Shown here: positions 56,041 through 64,000 of the stretch, piece after piece
How the letters are laid out: every line of letters starts with the position of its first letter
Position numbering within the stretch: position 1 is the stretch's first letter
Origin: Silvimonas amylolytica
GTDB taxonomy: Bacteria; Pseudomonadota; Gammaproteobacteria; Burkholderiales; Chitinibacteraceae
NCBI RefSeq assembly: GCF_014645555.1
Contig: NZ_BMLY01000003.1
Location: 1 to 64,000, forward strand
Length of the DNA: 64,000 bases
Direction of reading: 5' to 3'
Program-made: the position numbers and the translations under genes
Notes under the pieces: model-generated
Told to the model about the DNA's origin: nothing
The model's database searches: none
What the model saw: only the letters and a program-made list of their open reading frames with translations

Positions 56041-57063
56041 TTAGAGTGCGAGTACTACACGCCCAAGCAGTTCACCCGCCAGCATCTTGTCGAAGATGCT
56101 ATTGATGTCGTCCAGCTTTGCCTTGCTGTAGTGCACTTTGATCTTGCCATCTGCTGCAAATTGCAATGCTTCACGCAGGTCCTCACGCGTCCCGACAATT
56201 GACCCGCGCACGGTGATGCGTTTGAGTACAACATCAAAGATCGGCGTTTCAAAAGTGCCCGGTGGCAAGCCGACCAGAGAAATGGTGCCACCACGGCGCA
56301 AGAGGTCAATGCCTTGCTTGAAGGCCGCAGGCGAAACCGCAGTAACCAACGCACCGTGCACGCCGCCAGTGTCTTTCTGTACCTTGGCGACCATATCCTT
56401 GTCGGCATAGTCATAAGCCAGATCTGCGCCCAGTTCTTTCGCGAGCGCCAGTTTTTCGGCGCCGTGATCAACAGCAACCACCTTGTAGCCCATGGCTTTG
56501 GCGTATTGCACAGCGACATGACCCAACCCGCCAATACCAGAGATTGCCACCCAGTCGCCCGGCTTGGCATCAGTCTCTTTCAGGCCTTTGTAGGTGGTCA
56601 CGCCAGCGCACAGAATGGGCGCGACATCATACGGATCAAGGCCCTGCGGAATCTCAGCCACGTAGTCGGCCGGGGCAAGCATGTATTCGGCGAAGCCACC
56701 GTTAACTGAATAACCGGTGTTGGTCTGGGTCTCGCACAAGGTTTCCCAGCCGGTGACGCAATAAGTGCAGCAGCCGCAGGCTTCATGCAGCCACGGCGAG
56801 CCGACGATATCGCCTTTTTTGATACGCGTTACGCCTGGGCCAACTTCTACGACTTCGCCTACACCTTCATGGCCAGGAATGAATGGTGGCGTGGGTTTGA
56901 CTGGCCAGTCGCCGTGAGCGGCATGCAAGTCGGTATGGCAAACCCCGCAGGCGATCACGCGGATCAACACCTGACCAGGGCCGGGGGAAGGGATTTCTAC
57001 CTGGGTAATTTGAAGTGGTTTCTGGAATTCACGAACCACTGCTGCACGTGCGGACACAGACAT
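56041..57063 (-). CDS. adhP: Zinc-dependent alcohol dehydrogenase AdhP
   Basis: This medium-chain dehydrogenase of 340 residues oxidises short alcohols or reduces aldehydes with NAD. Catalytic zinc ligands are Cys and His in [17 protein letters not shown] (about 38-54) and GHEGVGEV. The structural zinc site is [18 protein letters not shown] (near 92-109). The NAD-binding loop is [17 protein letters not shown] (near 172-188). Closest to AdhP. Start at the ATG ending at 57063, with AGGAG upstream. The 148-bp gap to the next gene includes a 7-bp hairpin ACCTGAA/TTCAGGT (57164-57186). Confidence 0.95.
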   Translation of the reverse strand: MSVSARAAVVREFQKPLQITQVEIPSPGPGQVLIRVIACGVCHTDLHAAHGDWPVKPTPPFIPGHEGVGEVVEVGPGVTRIKKGDIVGSPWLHEACGCCTYCVTGWETLCETQTNTGYSVNGGFAEYMLAPADYVAEIPQGLDPYDVAPILCAGVTTYKGLKETDAKPGDWVAISGIGGLGHVAVQYAKAMGYKVVAVDHGAEKLALAKELGADLAYDYADKDMVAKVQKDTGGVHGALVTAVSPAAFKQGIDLLRRGGTISLVGLPPGTFETPIFDVVLKRITVRGSIVGTREDLREALQFAADGKIKVHYSKAKLDDINSIFDKMLAGELLGRVVLAL

Positions 57064-57163
57064 TTTCAACTCCTTGCCTGGATGGTGGAAGGAAGATAGC
57101 GGGCGCCGGTTGGGCGCTAGCTGTATGTGAGCAGGTTAAGACGGGCCTCGAGAGGGTTCGTTG

Positions 57164-57186
57164 ACCTGAAGCAAATTTTTTCAGGT
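57164..57186. other. Short hairpin between NAD-binding-protein gene and adhP
   Basis: ACCTGAA (57164-57170) and TTCAGGT (57180-57186) pair around nine mostly A/T bases. It lies downstream of the NAD-binding-protein gene on the minus strand and upstream of adhP. There is no T-run after the stem on either strand. Confidence 0.3.
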
Positions 57187-57211
57187 TGCGTGGGGTTTTA
57201 GTAAATTTGAA

Positions 57212-58117
57212 TCAAAAAAGGGAAGCGAAAAAGCTGCTTGTAGTGGGCCAGCGCAGGTGAACCCGCAACTCTTGTTTGAGCCTCAGATTCCGTAGGCGCC
57301 GGGATTCGCCCAGGTAAGACAGGATTGCGGGAGAAAGTTGCAGTTGAGCCTCTTCACGCGTGATTCGGGCCGGGCGTGGCAGTTTGCTGGCATCGGCGAC
57401 TTCGTCAAACCAGTCGCCCATACGTGATGGGGCATCATCAACCACGTTATAGGTACGCAGCGGGCGGCCCCGAAAGAGCGCAAGACACACCGCGTGCGCG
57501 AGATCGTCAGCATGGATATGGTTGGACCAGCTATCTTCTTCACGTCGGATGACCGGCTCTCCACGCTCGATACGCGCGGTCGGCAAGCGGCCTTCAGCGT
57601 AAATGCCAGGTGCACGCAAAATGGCCAGGGGGCGGCCGGTACGGCGCGCCCATGAACGCAACTGCTGCTCTGCATCGGCGCGACGGCGTGCCCGTGCGCT
57701 GTCCGGCCGTGCGCCGCGAGATTCGTCCAGCCAGTGCCCGTCGGCGTTGCCGTAAACGCCCGTGGTGCTGATATAGACGGCGGGGCGAGGTGGCTGTGCT
57801 AAAATCGTCGACTTGCTGTTTCGAGGCGCTGGTTTTTGTATTGCGCTCAGCAACTTGCGCGTGCGCAGATCGGTCTCACCATGAGTCGCAGGCGGCACGC
57901 TGTGGATCAGCGTCGCGCGCAGGCCCGCCAGGCGCGAGAGCGTTGCTGGCTGATCAAGGTCTGCCAGGATTGGAACGACACCCATGGCTCGCAAATGATC
58001 GGCTTGATCGGCTCGACGGCACAGCACATATACCCTGAAACGTTGTAACAACCACGGCAAGGCGCGGGAAACGACGTCACCGCAGCCGGCAATCAGTAGC
58101 CGTGGTTTGGCGCGCAT
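57212..58117 (-). CDS. NAD(P)-binding epimerase/YeeZ-like protein
   Basis: A protein of 301 residues with a Rossmann fold. The nucleotide loop is LLIAGCGDVVSRALPWLL (about 6-23, like E. coli YeeZ). The SDR/epimerase-style YISTTGVYGNADGHWLDE block lies near 120-137, and RPLAILRAPGIYAEGRLP with HADDLAHAVCLAL follows. Extended-SDR catalytic residues appear as T-x3-Y(G). The function is unknown, but nucleotide-sugar or oxidoreductase roles are usual. Start is the ATG ending at 58117. The long upstream frame would overlap the divergent reductase gene. C-terminus Arg-rich. Confidence 0.82.
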   Translation of the reverse strand: MRAKPRLLIAGCGDVVSRALPWLLQRFRVYVLCRRADQADHLRAMGVVPILADLDQPATLSRLAGLRATLIHSVPPATHGETDLRTRKLLSAIQKPAPRNSKSTILAQPPRPAVYISTTGVYGNADGHWLDESRGARPDSARARRRADAEQQLRSWARRTGRPLAILRAPGIYAEGRLPTARIERGEPVIRREEDSWSNHIHADDLAHAVCLALFRGRPLRTYNVVDDAPSRMGDWFDEVADASKLPRPARITREEAQLQLSPAILSYLGESRRLRNLRLKQELRVHLRWPTTSSFFASLF

Positions 58118-58172
58118 GCGCGAACGATTCTTGTTAACTGGCAACACTTGATTGATCTGGAATGATTTGACG

Positions 58173-59207
58173 ATGTCCAAGCAACTTACCATCCTGCCAT
58201 CTGGCCAGCAAATTGCCCTGCAAGAAGGGCAGACTATCCTTGATGCCGCCATTGGTGCGGGCTTTAGCATGCCGTACGGCTGCAAGAACGGCGCTTGTGG
58301 TGCGTGCAAGGGCCAGGTAGTGCAAGGGCAGGTTGACTATCCGGATGGCTATGCAGAGTCTGCGCTCACGCATATGGAGCGTGAACGCGGCTTGGCACTG
58401 TACTGCTGTGCCGTGCCGACCACTGATATTACGGTCGAATGCCGTGAGGTCTCTGCGACCAAGGATATCCAGATCAAAACGCTGCCGTGCCGTGTACAGA
58501 AGATCGAAAAGGTTTCTCACGATGTTGCGGTATTGTCATTCAAGCTGCCGACCACAGAGCGTTTGCAGTTCCTGGCTGGCCAGTACATTGATTTGCATAC
58601 CAAGGGTGGCAAGAAGCGTAGTTTCTCGATCGCCAACGCACCGCATGATGACGAATATCTGCAATTGCATATTCGCTGCATGCCCGGTGGTGAGTTTGCC
58701 GCCTATGTCTGGAACGAGATGAAAGAGCGCGAAATCATGCGCTTTACGGGCCCCCTGGGGTCGTTCTTTCTGCGGGAAGACAGTGACAAACCCATCATTT
58801 TTGTTGCGACGGGCACCGGTTTTGCGCCGATCAAAGGTATTCTGGAACATGCCTTCAACAAGGGCATCGATCGCCAGATGATTCTGTACTGGGGCGCGCG
58901 TAGCCAGCGTGACTTGTACATGCCGGAACTGCCGGAACAGTGGGCCAAAGATCACCCCAACTTCAAGTACATTCCGGTGTTATCTGAACCAGCGCCGGAA
59001 GACAACTGGACGGGCCGCACTGGTTTCGTTCATGAGTCTGTGCTGGACGATTTCGGCAGCATGGCTGCCTGGCAGGTTTATGCTTGTGGCGCACCAGTGA
59101 TGGTTGAGGCCGCGTACAAGAATTTTGTGGCGCGTGGATTGCCGGAGAATGAGTTTTTCTCCGATGCATTCTTTACCTCCAAAGACATGTCTAAACCGGC
59201 TGCTTGA
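58173..59207 (+). CDS. NAD(P)H-ferredoxin-type reductase (AscD/RfbI-like)
   Basis: A 344-residue electron-transfer protein. N-terminal plant-type [2Fe-2S] ferredoxin domain with cysteines 37, 42, 45 and 78 or 79 (CKNGACGAC, then LYCC). C-terminal ferredoxin-NADP reductase-like domain with FAD motif RSFSIANAP, NAD loop GTGFAPIKGILEH and C-terminal CGAPVMVEAA. Relatives are annotated as CDP-6-deoxy-glucoseen reductase or as oxygenase reductases. A sugar role is unproven since no sugar genes are near. Alone, with a strong terminator. Divergent from the NAD-binding protein, 55 bp between starts. Confidence 0.87.
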   Translation: MSKQLTILPSGQQIALQEGQTILDAAIGAGFSMPYGCKNGACGACKGQVVQGQVDYPDGYAESALTHMERERGLALYCCAVPTTDITVECREVSATKDIQIKTLPCRVQKIEKVSHDVAVLSFKLPTTERLQFLAGQYIDLHTKGGKKRSFSIANAPHDDEYLQLHIRCMPGGEFAAYVWNEMKEREIMRFTGPLGSFFLREDSDKPIIFVATGTGFAPIKGILEHAFNKGIDRQMILYWGARSQRDLYMPELPEQWAKDHPNFKYIPVLSEPAPEDNWTGRTGFVHESVLDDFGSMAAWQVYACGAPVMVEAAYKNFVARGLPENEFFSDAFFTSKDMSKPAA

Positions 59208-59234
59208 TTTGCCGGTCATGCCATGCCGGGAACG

Positions 59235-59261
59235 AAAAGCCACCGCACGCGGTGGCTTTTT
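59235..59261 (+). terminator. Terminator after the ferredoxin-reductase gene
   Basis: GCCACCGC (59239-59246) and GCGGTGGC (59249-59256) with a two-base centre, A-run before and TTTTT after. Confidence 0.85.
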
Positions 59262-59279
59262 CATTCAGATGGCGCTGCG

Positions 59280-59307
59280 AAAAAAAGCCCCGCAACAAGG
59301 CGGGGCT
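59280..59307 (-). terminator. Terminator of the PhyH gene
   Basis: AGCCCCGC (59286-59293) and GCGGGGCT (59300-59307) around AACAAG. On the minus strand the stem runs into TTTTTT. It lies 35 bases past the PhyH stop. Confidence 0.82.
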
Positions 59308-59341
59308 GAAGGGCAATCTGGCTTGGTGGTTCAAAGTGCCA

Positions 59342-60340
59342 TCAAGCGGTGAGGCTGTCCGGGTCAAGGGCGCGCTCCGCGTCGGCCCAACGGCGTAACC
59401 CAAGGACTTTCTCTCCAAGTTCGGTCAGATCAGCACGCGGATAACGGGTTTGTTCCCAGTTACGGGGGTCGCCCGGGAAGGCATAACCGCGGGCGGGTTC
59501 GCGGCGATACCAGCTGCCAATGCGCCAGTCACGTAGTTCGGCATTGGCTTCATCTGCCGGCGTGAACGAGATGTACTGCGCCAGTCGCACCTTGTTGGTC
59601 GATGTGTTGGGGCGAATGCCATGCGCCAGCAAGCTATTGAAGATCAGCAGATCGCCCGCTTGCATGGGAATGAAGCGAACCGGCCAGGGTACCCCGGTCA
59701 GATCTGGCTGCCATGGATTGCGATCTGCCGGTGCAATTTTGCGCCATTCGGCGAAGTGTTCAAACAGTTCAGGAATGCACTGAAAGCCGCCACCTTCTTC
59801 GGTGGTGTCCGAGAGGGCAAGCACGCCTTGCACGTTGACGGGCATCGGGTCCAGTGTCGTATCGGCATCCCAGTGAATGAAGCCGCCAAATTTGCGTGCA
59901 CCTTGATTGGGCGGATTCAGATTGGCCCGGTCAATCGTGACCCACAGGTCTTCGCGATCCCAGATATCAACAAACGCATCGTAGATACGCTGGTTCTGGC
60001 GGTTATCCCACATGGTCTGGTTCTGATAAGCCTCAACCATGCCGGAGCCATTGAGTTCTTTCATTTCATGATCGCGTAGCTGTGGCTTGATCCAGTTGGC
60101 TGGGTCCTGTGGGGTCAACTCCTGGAATTCCCACAAGAAATCAGTCGTGCGCTGGACGGCCTCAGGCGATACCGCATTCTTCACGATGACGTACCCATAA
60201 CGTTGCCAGTGAGCAAAATCGGCTTCAGACAGCACGCGCAGTGGCATTGCCTTCTTCAAATCACGCAGTTGTACTTGATCGAGATAAGCAACGGAGGGGT
60301 TGCCTGGGCGGTTGTCGCCGTATTGATAGCGGTCGTTCAT
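59342..60340 (-). CDS. Phytanoyl-CoA dioxygenase family protein
   Basis: A non-haem Fe(II)/2-oxoglutarate oxygenase of 332 residues. The iron triad is visible: His156 and Asp158 in FIHWDAD and the distal His240 in SLLAHGIRPN, with the 2-oxoglutarate-binding Arg in NTSTNKVRLAQY. PhyH enzymes hydroxylate lipids, amino acids, or small secondary metabolites, so the substrate is unknown. Divergent from an AraC-family regulator, with 114 bp containing repeated TTGTG motifs, so they probably form a regulator-enzyme pair. Confidence 0.88.
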   Translation of the reverse strand: MNDRYQYGDNRPGNPSVAYLDQVQLRDLKKAMPLRVLSEADFAHWQRYGYVIVKNAVSPEAVQRTTDFLWEFQELTPQDPANWIKPQLRDHEMKELNGSGMVEAYQNQTMWDNRQNQRIYDAFVDIWDREDLWVTIDRANLNPPNQGARKFGGFIHWDADTTLDPMPVNVQGVLALSDTTEEGGGFQCIPELFEHFAEWRKIAPADRNPWQPDLTGVPWPVRFIPMQAGDLLIFNSLLAHGIRPNTSTNKVRLAQYISFTPADEANAELRDWRIGSWYRREPARGYAFPGDPRNWEQTRYPRADLTELGEKVLGLRRWADAERALDPDSLTA

Positions 60341-60406
60341 GTTGGTCTCCGGGGTGGATGCGCAGATTCTGCACCGCCGTCTGGCGACCGTTTATGCTTG
60401 ATGTGG

Positions 60407-60439
60407 CACAAATTGATACTATTGTGACGTTTTATTGTG
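60407..60439. promoter_or_regulatory. Repeated TTGTG motifs between PhyH and AraC genes
   Basis: CACAA (60407-60411) pairs as an inverted repeat with TTGTG (60422-60426), and ATTGTG occurs again as a direct repeat (60421-60426 and 60434-60439). AraC-type proteins often bind such half-sites. It sits in the divergent promoter region. Confidence 0.4.
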
Positions 60440-60454
60440 CACTGCAGGTGAGTT

Positions 60455-61312
60455 GTGAAGCCGCAACGTGAACACGTGACCGTACCAGATGGCGCATCCT
60501 GGGCTTTGCTCTGGCGTGAGCTACCCAATCTGCCTTTTGAATGGCACTACCACCCGGAGTTTGAACTGACGCTGACCGTGAATGCGACGGGTCAACGCTA
60601 CATTGGCGACCATTTGGGTGACTTTGTGGACGGCGACCTGGTGCTCGTCGGGCCGAATTTGCCACACACCTGGTCGGCACAAGGCGCGCTGGATGAAACC
60701 CGACCTGTACTCGCTGTTGTCGTCTGGTTTAGCCGGGAATGGGTTGAGCAGCTGGTGAAAGGCTTGCCGGAGTTGGCGCCCATCCGCAAATTGGCTGAAC
60801 AAGCCAGTCGGGCACTGAGTTTTTCGCCTGCGGTGATCAATGGCGTGCGCCCCCGTTTGATGGCGCTGGAAAACCTGGACACGGCGCGGCGTTTACCGGT
60901 GTTGCTGGATGTCTTGCTGGAACTCGCCAGAGATGCGCAGGCACAACCGCTCTCATCAGGTATGTCTTTGCTGGACACAACAGGCAGCAAGCACCGATTG
61001 GGCAAGGTGCTGGATGTGATGCACCAGCGCTTTGCGGAGCCCTTGATGGTCGAAGAACTGGCTGAGCGTGTGGCGCTTTCTGTGGGTGCGTTTCATCGCT
61101 TCTTCAAACGCCATACCGGCAAGACGGTAACGGCCTATCTGACCCAGCTGCGTGTTGGGCATGCCTGTCAGTTGCTGATTCAGAGTGATAAACCCATCGG
61201 GATGGTCGCCGAAGCTGCGGGGTATCGGAATCTGGCACACTTCAATCGCCAGTTCATGGCAACCAAGGGCATCACGCCGCGGCAGTTCCGGCAGCAATAC
61301 CGCGCGCCTTGA
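60455..61312 (+). CDS. AraC family transcriptional regulator
   Basis: A protein of 285 residues with an N-terminal cupin ligand domain (WHYHPEFELTLTVNATG near 29-45, VGPNLPHTW) and the C-terminal double helix-turn-helix typical of AraC/XylS. The HTH blocks are VEELAERVALSVGAFHRFFKRHTGKT and IGMVAEAAGYRNLAHFNRQFMATKGITPRQFRQ. It is divergent from the PhyH dioxygenase gene, likely its target. The start codon is GTG, and other starts are possible. A strong bidirectional terminator follows. Confidence 0.92.
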   Translation: MKPQREHVTVPDGASWALLWRELPNLPFEWHYHPEFELTLTVNATGQRYIGDHLGDFVDGDLVLVGPNLPHTWSAQGALDETRPVLAVVVWFSREWVEQLVKGLPELAPIRKLAEQASRALSFSPAVINGVRPRLMALENLDTARRLPVLLDVLLELARDAQAQPLSSGMSLLDTTGSKHRLGKVLDVMHQRFAEPLMVEELAERVALSVGAFHRFFKRHTGKTVTAYLTQLRVGHACQLLIQSDKPIGMVAEAAGYRNLAHFNRQFMATKGITPRQFRQQYRAP

Positions 61313-61315
61313 ACG

Positions 61316-61346
61316 AAAAAGCCGGACCCGAAGGTCCGGCTTTTTT
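61316..61346. terminator. Bidirectional terminator between araC-type gene and porin gene
   Basis: GCCGGACC (61321-61328) and GGTCCGGC (61333-61340) around CGAA, with A-run and T-run on the flanks. Confidence 0.88.
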
Positions 61347-61397
61347 ACACTCGGCCAGAGAGAGGCTGGCCTGACTGTAATACCTGAATCTGATTGA

Positions 61398-62456
61398 TTA
61401 GAACCAGGTCTTCAGGCCAGTCATCACACGGTAGCTGTTTTGACCGGCTGCAGCGGCATCGTCGTTACCGTAGTACATCACGTCGTCAGCAGCGCTGTAC
61501 GAAGCGTTGTCGCCGTTCTTCACGTAGCGGGCGTCAACGTAGGCCAGGCTGTGCTTGGACAGGCTGTAGTTGTAGCGAGCATCAACAGCTTGAGCGCCGC
61601 TGTCGTCCTGGGTGGAGCCGTTCAGCTTGGCATCACGCAGGTTGATGTAGCTCAGGTACACGCCGTGCTTGCCTTGCTCGTAGGAACCTTGGGCAATCCA
61701 CATGTCTTGCTTCAGATCATCACCCGCGTTGCTGGCTTCTGCGCGCTTGAAACCGCCCTTCACGCCAAAGCCATTGTCGAACTTGTAGTTCGCGCCGGCA
61801 TACCAGTTCTTGCTGTCCGTGCCATCGGCAAATACCGGCTGGCCAGACACGTCTTCACTGGTGATGTTGTTACGATGCTGGTAGGTACCATCGATACCCA
61901 GACCTTGCCACTTGTAGTTGGCGGTCAGGTCGTAGCCCTTGCTGCCCTGGCGGCTTTGGTCTTCCAGGAAGTACGCTGCGGAAGCATTGAAACCGTACAG
62001 GCTTGGCATGTCATAGCGAACAACGTTCTTGGCGTAGTTGCTTTGATCGAAGCCGTAGTCACGGACCAGCCATTCAGCACCGGTATCACCGTACAGGCGA
62101 TCCAGCGCGTCGTAGGTCGGGCTCAGCATGTTACCGGCACGGAATGTACCGTAATCACCAGTCAGACCGATGTAGGCTTGACGATTGCCCCAGTTAGCGG
62201 TGCCACCTTGAGTGCGGTTGCCCGGCTGGTTCTGGATTTCTTGTTCGACACGCCAGATCACCTTGCCGCCAGCATCGAGCTTGTCGCTGCCGGAAACGCC
62301 AATGATCGCGTCGTAGGAAACACCGCCGGACTTGGTATTGCCGGCCTTCAAGTAATCAACACCGCCAGTGATGCTACCGTCGATGGTCACATCGGCCATG
62401 GCTGCACCGGTACCCAGGGCCAGTGCTACGGCGAGCGTTGTATATTTGATTTTCAT
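61398..62456 (-). CDS. Gram-negative porin
   Basis: An outer-membrane general porin of 352 residues, probably trimeric. A signal peptide ends at AMA (about residue 21). The mature part begins DVTIDGSITGGVDY, and the alternating aromatic/polar strand pattern and loop text match porins of the betaproteobacterial Porin_4 family. The chain ends in Phe (LKTWF), required for recognition by the BAM complex. Ribosome-binding site GGAG before the start. A long codon-biased reading frame lies on the opposite strand and is an artefact. Role: passive uptake of small hydrophilic solutes. Confidence 0.95.
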   Translation of the reverse strand: MKIKYTTLAVALALGTGAAMADVTIDGSITGGVDYLKAGNTKSGGVSYDAIIGVSGSDKLDAGGKVIWRVEQEIQNQPGNRTQGGTANWGNRQAYIGLTGDYGTFRAGNMLSPTYDALDRLYGDTGAEWLVRDYGFDQSNYAKNVVRYDMPSLYGFNASAAYFLEDQSRQGSKGYDLTANYKWQGLGIDGTYQHRNNITSEDVSGQPVFADGTDSKNWYAGANYKFDNGFGVKGGFKRAEASNAGDDLKQDMWIAQGSYEQGKHGVYLSYINLRDAKLNGSTQDDSGAQAVDARYNYSLSKHSLAYVDARYVKNGDNASYSAADDVMYYGNDDAAAAGQNSYRVMTGLKTWF

Positions 62457-62664
62457 TTGTATTCTCCTTTGTCTGAATCCACGTCTTGTTTGGCTTGACG
62501 GCAGTGCCGCAAACTTGGATGCAGTTTAAGGAGCGGGCTTTTCATACACCCGTAACTATTTCCAACAGCATATTGTGAATTTTTACGGAATTTTTTTGAT
62601 CAAAGTCGCTACATATGCGCGTGCTATATTGACCTGGCGCATAAACGCTAAACGGGATTTACGC

Positions 62665-63435
62665 ATGGTCCGACGAGTCGTGTTCAACCAGAAGGGCGGT
62701 GTGGGCAAGTCGACCATCACCGTTAACCTGGCCGCTGCGGCGGCGCTGGCCGGTCGGTCAGTTCTTGTCGTGGACCTGGATCACCAAGGCAACGCCAGCC
62801 GCTACCTGTTGGGTGAAACGGCCAGTGAAACGACACCGACACTCACCCAGTTCTTTGAGCAAACGCTCAATTTCAGCCTCTATTCCAATACCATTGAAGA
62901 CTTTGTCCACGCCACGCAATGCCCGGGGCTTTACGTTCTGCCTGCAGGAGCCGGGCTGGCCGAGCAACAAGCCAAACTGGAGTCTCGGTACAAGATCTTC
63001 AAATTACGTGAATCCTTGCAAGAATTGGGCGCCCGATTTGATGAAATCTGGTTAGATACGCCGCCGGCGCTCAACTTCTTTACATTATCCGCGCTGATTG
63101 CTGCAGATCGCTGCCTGATTCCGTTTGATTGCGACGCCTTTTCACGCGATGCGCTCGTTGGGTTATTGGACCGCGTAGCCGAAATACGCGCTGATCATAA
63201 TCCTGCGCTCAGTGTGGAAGGGATTGTCGTCAACCAGTTCCAGCCACGTGCCACGCTGCCAACACGCATGGTCGATGAACTCAAATCACGGGGGTTGCCT
63301 GTGCTGGAGCCATTTCTGAATAGTTCTGTGAAGGTGCGCGAATCTCACGAGCGTGCCGTGCCGCTGGTACAGCTGGAGCCACGCCACAAACTCGCTCAGG
63401 CATTTAGCGCCCTCTATCAATCACTGGCAAAATGA
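62665..63435 (+). CDS. ParA-family ATPase (MinD/ParA type), orphan
   Basis: A 256-residue deviant Walker-A ATPase. The loop VFNQKGGVGKSTITVNLA (about 5-22) has the extra Lys of the ParA/MinD family. Walker B-like VVDLDHQGNASRYL follows, and WLDTPPALNFFTLSALIAADRCLIPF completes the switch region. ParA proteins position plasmids, chromosomes, or large complexes such as chemoreceptor arrays. No ParB lies nearby, and the next gene is a response regulator, so cargo positioning is a guess. Start at ATG 62665. The longer frame to 62575 has no family sequence. Confidence 0.88.
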   Translation: MVRRVVFNQKGGVGKSTITVNLAAAAALAGRSVLVVDLDHQGNASRYLLGETASETTPTLTQFFEQTLNFSLYSNTIEDFVHATQCPGLYVLPAGAGLAEQQAKLESRYKIFKLRESLQELGARFDEIWLDTPPALNFFTLSALIAADRCLIPFDCDAFSRDALVGLLDRVAEIRADHNPALSVEGIVVNQFQPRATLPTRMVDELKSRGLPVLEPFLNSSVKVRESHERAVPLVQLEPRHKLAQAFSALYQSLAK

Positions 63436-63481
63436 ATCCTTTGGGCGCAACCTGGCCCGCGCGCCAGGAGAAAACATACAC

Positions 63482-64000
63482 ATGAGTGCAGGCATTCTGG
63501 ATAAAAAACCGCGTTTGCTGATCGTCGACGACGAACCCTTCAACCTGGAAATCCTCACCGAGCATTTGCAGGATGCAGACTACGACGTGGTCACCGCAGA
63601 CGATGGCGAGGCCGCGTGGGACCTGTTGTCCCGTGACCGTGCGTTTGATGCCATTTTGCTGGATCGTATGATGCCGCGCATGGATGGCATGGCCTTGCTG
63701 GCCCGCCTGAAACAGCAGCCAGAACTGATGCAAGTGCCCGTGATCATGCAAACCGCGGTCGGCGCTGCTGAAAACGTACGTGAAGGGCTGACTGCGGGTG
63801 CTTATTACTATCTGATCAAGCCGTTTCAGCGCGACATGCTGCTGGCCATTGTCAGTGCGGCCGTCGAGTTCTACCGCGAGAAGCGGCAGCTTGAACAACA
63901 ACTAGTCGCCCAGGCCGGGAATTATGGGCAGCTGATGAGCGCAGAATTTGAGTTCAGTTCGATGGAAGAAGCGCGCCAACTAACCCTGGTGTTGTCGCAT
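63482..64000 (+). CDS. Response regulator, 3' end cut by window edge
   Basis: 173 codons read without a stop. The N-terminal receiver has the acidic pair in LIVDDEPFNLEI, the phospho-acceptor Asp61 in ILLDRMMPRMDG and the Lys in YYYLIKPF, all present, so it should be phosphorylated. After about residue 135 a charged helix follows (REKRQLEQQL), then the start of another domain beginning near EFEFSSMEEARQL, of unknown type. Ribosome-binding site AGGAG about 13 bases upstream. It lies 46 bases after the ParA-type gene, so the two probably share a transcript. Output domain not determinable. Confidence 0.85.
   Translation, partial: MSAGILDKKPRLLIVDDEPFNLEILTEHLQDADYDVVTADDGEAAWDLLSRDRAFDAILLDRMMPRMDGMALLARLKQQPELMQVPVIMQTAVGAAENVREGLTAGAYYYLIKPFQRDMLLAIVSAAVEFYREKRQLEQQLVAQAGNYGQLMSAEFEFSSMEEARQLTLVLSH

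Noticed and set aside
61440-62498. 352-codon open frame on the plus strand opposite the porin gene
   Set aside because: It mirrors the porin almost end to end, has no family features and a repetitive Val/Ala-rich composition. It is open because of porin codon bias.

Overview
The window reads as chromosome of a Gram-negative betaproteobacterium. The evidence is an outer-membrane porin ending in Phe, BamE, Fur, a betaproteobacterial-style order queA-tgt-yajC-secD-secF, accB-accC-prmA next to a DUF3426 protein, M48 peptidase/RsgA/Orn, and sigma-28 with a MotA-type stator. The family Neisseriales (Chromobacteriaceae-like) is my best guess, from gene order and protein style only. No rRNA, tRNA, CRISPR array, phage or insertion sequence was seen. 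Almost everything is core housekeeping, with short accessory blocks between conserved neighbours.

Layout. 1-9.7 kb (minus strand): truncated ftsK, a motC-type stator gene with its own sigma-28-like promoter, fliA, rsgA and an M48 peptidase, then a three-subunit membrane sugar dehydrogenase (small subunit, GMC flavoprotein, tri-haem cytochrome c) and a DoxX protein. 9.8-12.7 kb (plus): orn, pncC, an HslV-like Ntn hydrolase and the redox chaperone Hsp33. 13-15.6 kb: a NitT/TauT-type ABC importer. 16.3-17.5 kb: trpS, preceded by what looks like a complete tryptophan attenuator (leader peptide with tandem Trp codons plus terminator). 17.6-25.8 kb: a BaiN-like flavoprotein, cytochrome b561, dapB-bamE divergent from fur, the N-degron pair aat-bpt, oligopeptidase A and a gamma-carbonic-anhydrase-like protein.

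25.9-37.9 kb: a lipoprotein, a roughly 860-bp gene-free stretch with an AT-rich half and a highly structured half, then the complete potassium system: a small membrane ORF, kdpF, kdpA, kdpB, kdpC, kdpD and kdpE. A DeoR-type regulator divergent from a Nudix hydrolase and thiol peroxidase tpx follow. 38-46.3 kb: a zinc-ribbon/DUF3426 protein, a MATE exporter, a probable nitric-oxide response module (NsrR, a MIP18/DUF59 protein, a polytopic membrane protein), then prmA, accC, accB and aroQ. 46.5-54.5 kb: queA, tgt, yajC, secD, secF, a DedA protein, bioC and bioD. 54.6-64 kb: a SCO protein, YcgR, AdhP, an NAD-binding epimerase-like protein, a ferredoxin-reductase, a PhyH dioxygenase divergent from an AraC regulator, a porin, an orphan ParA-type ATPase and a truncated response regulator.

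The most interesting signals are the trpS attenuator, the structured leader upstream of kdp with an extra small membrane ORF translationally linked to kdpF, the HslV-like peptidase beside Hsp33, and the NsrR module with a palindrome over its promoter. Starts were moved inward from the longest ORF wherever a ribosome-binding site or family N-terminus decided it. All functional calls are from reading the translated sequences, with no database search.
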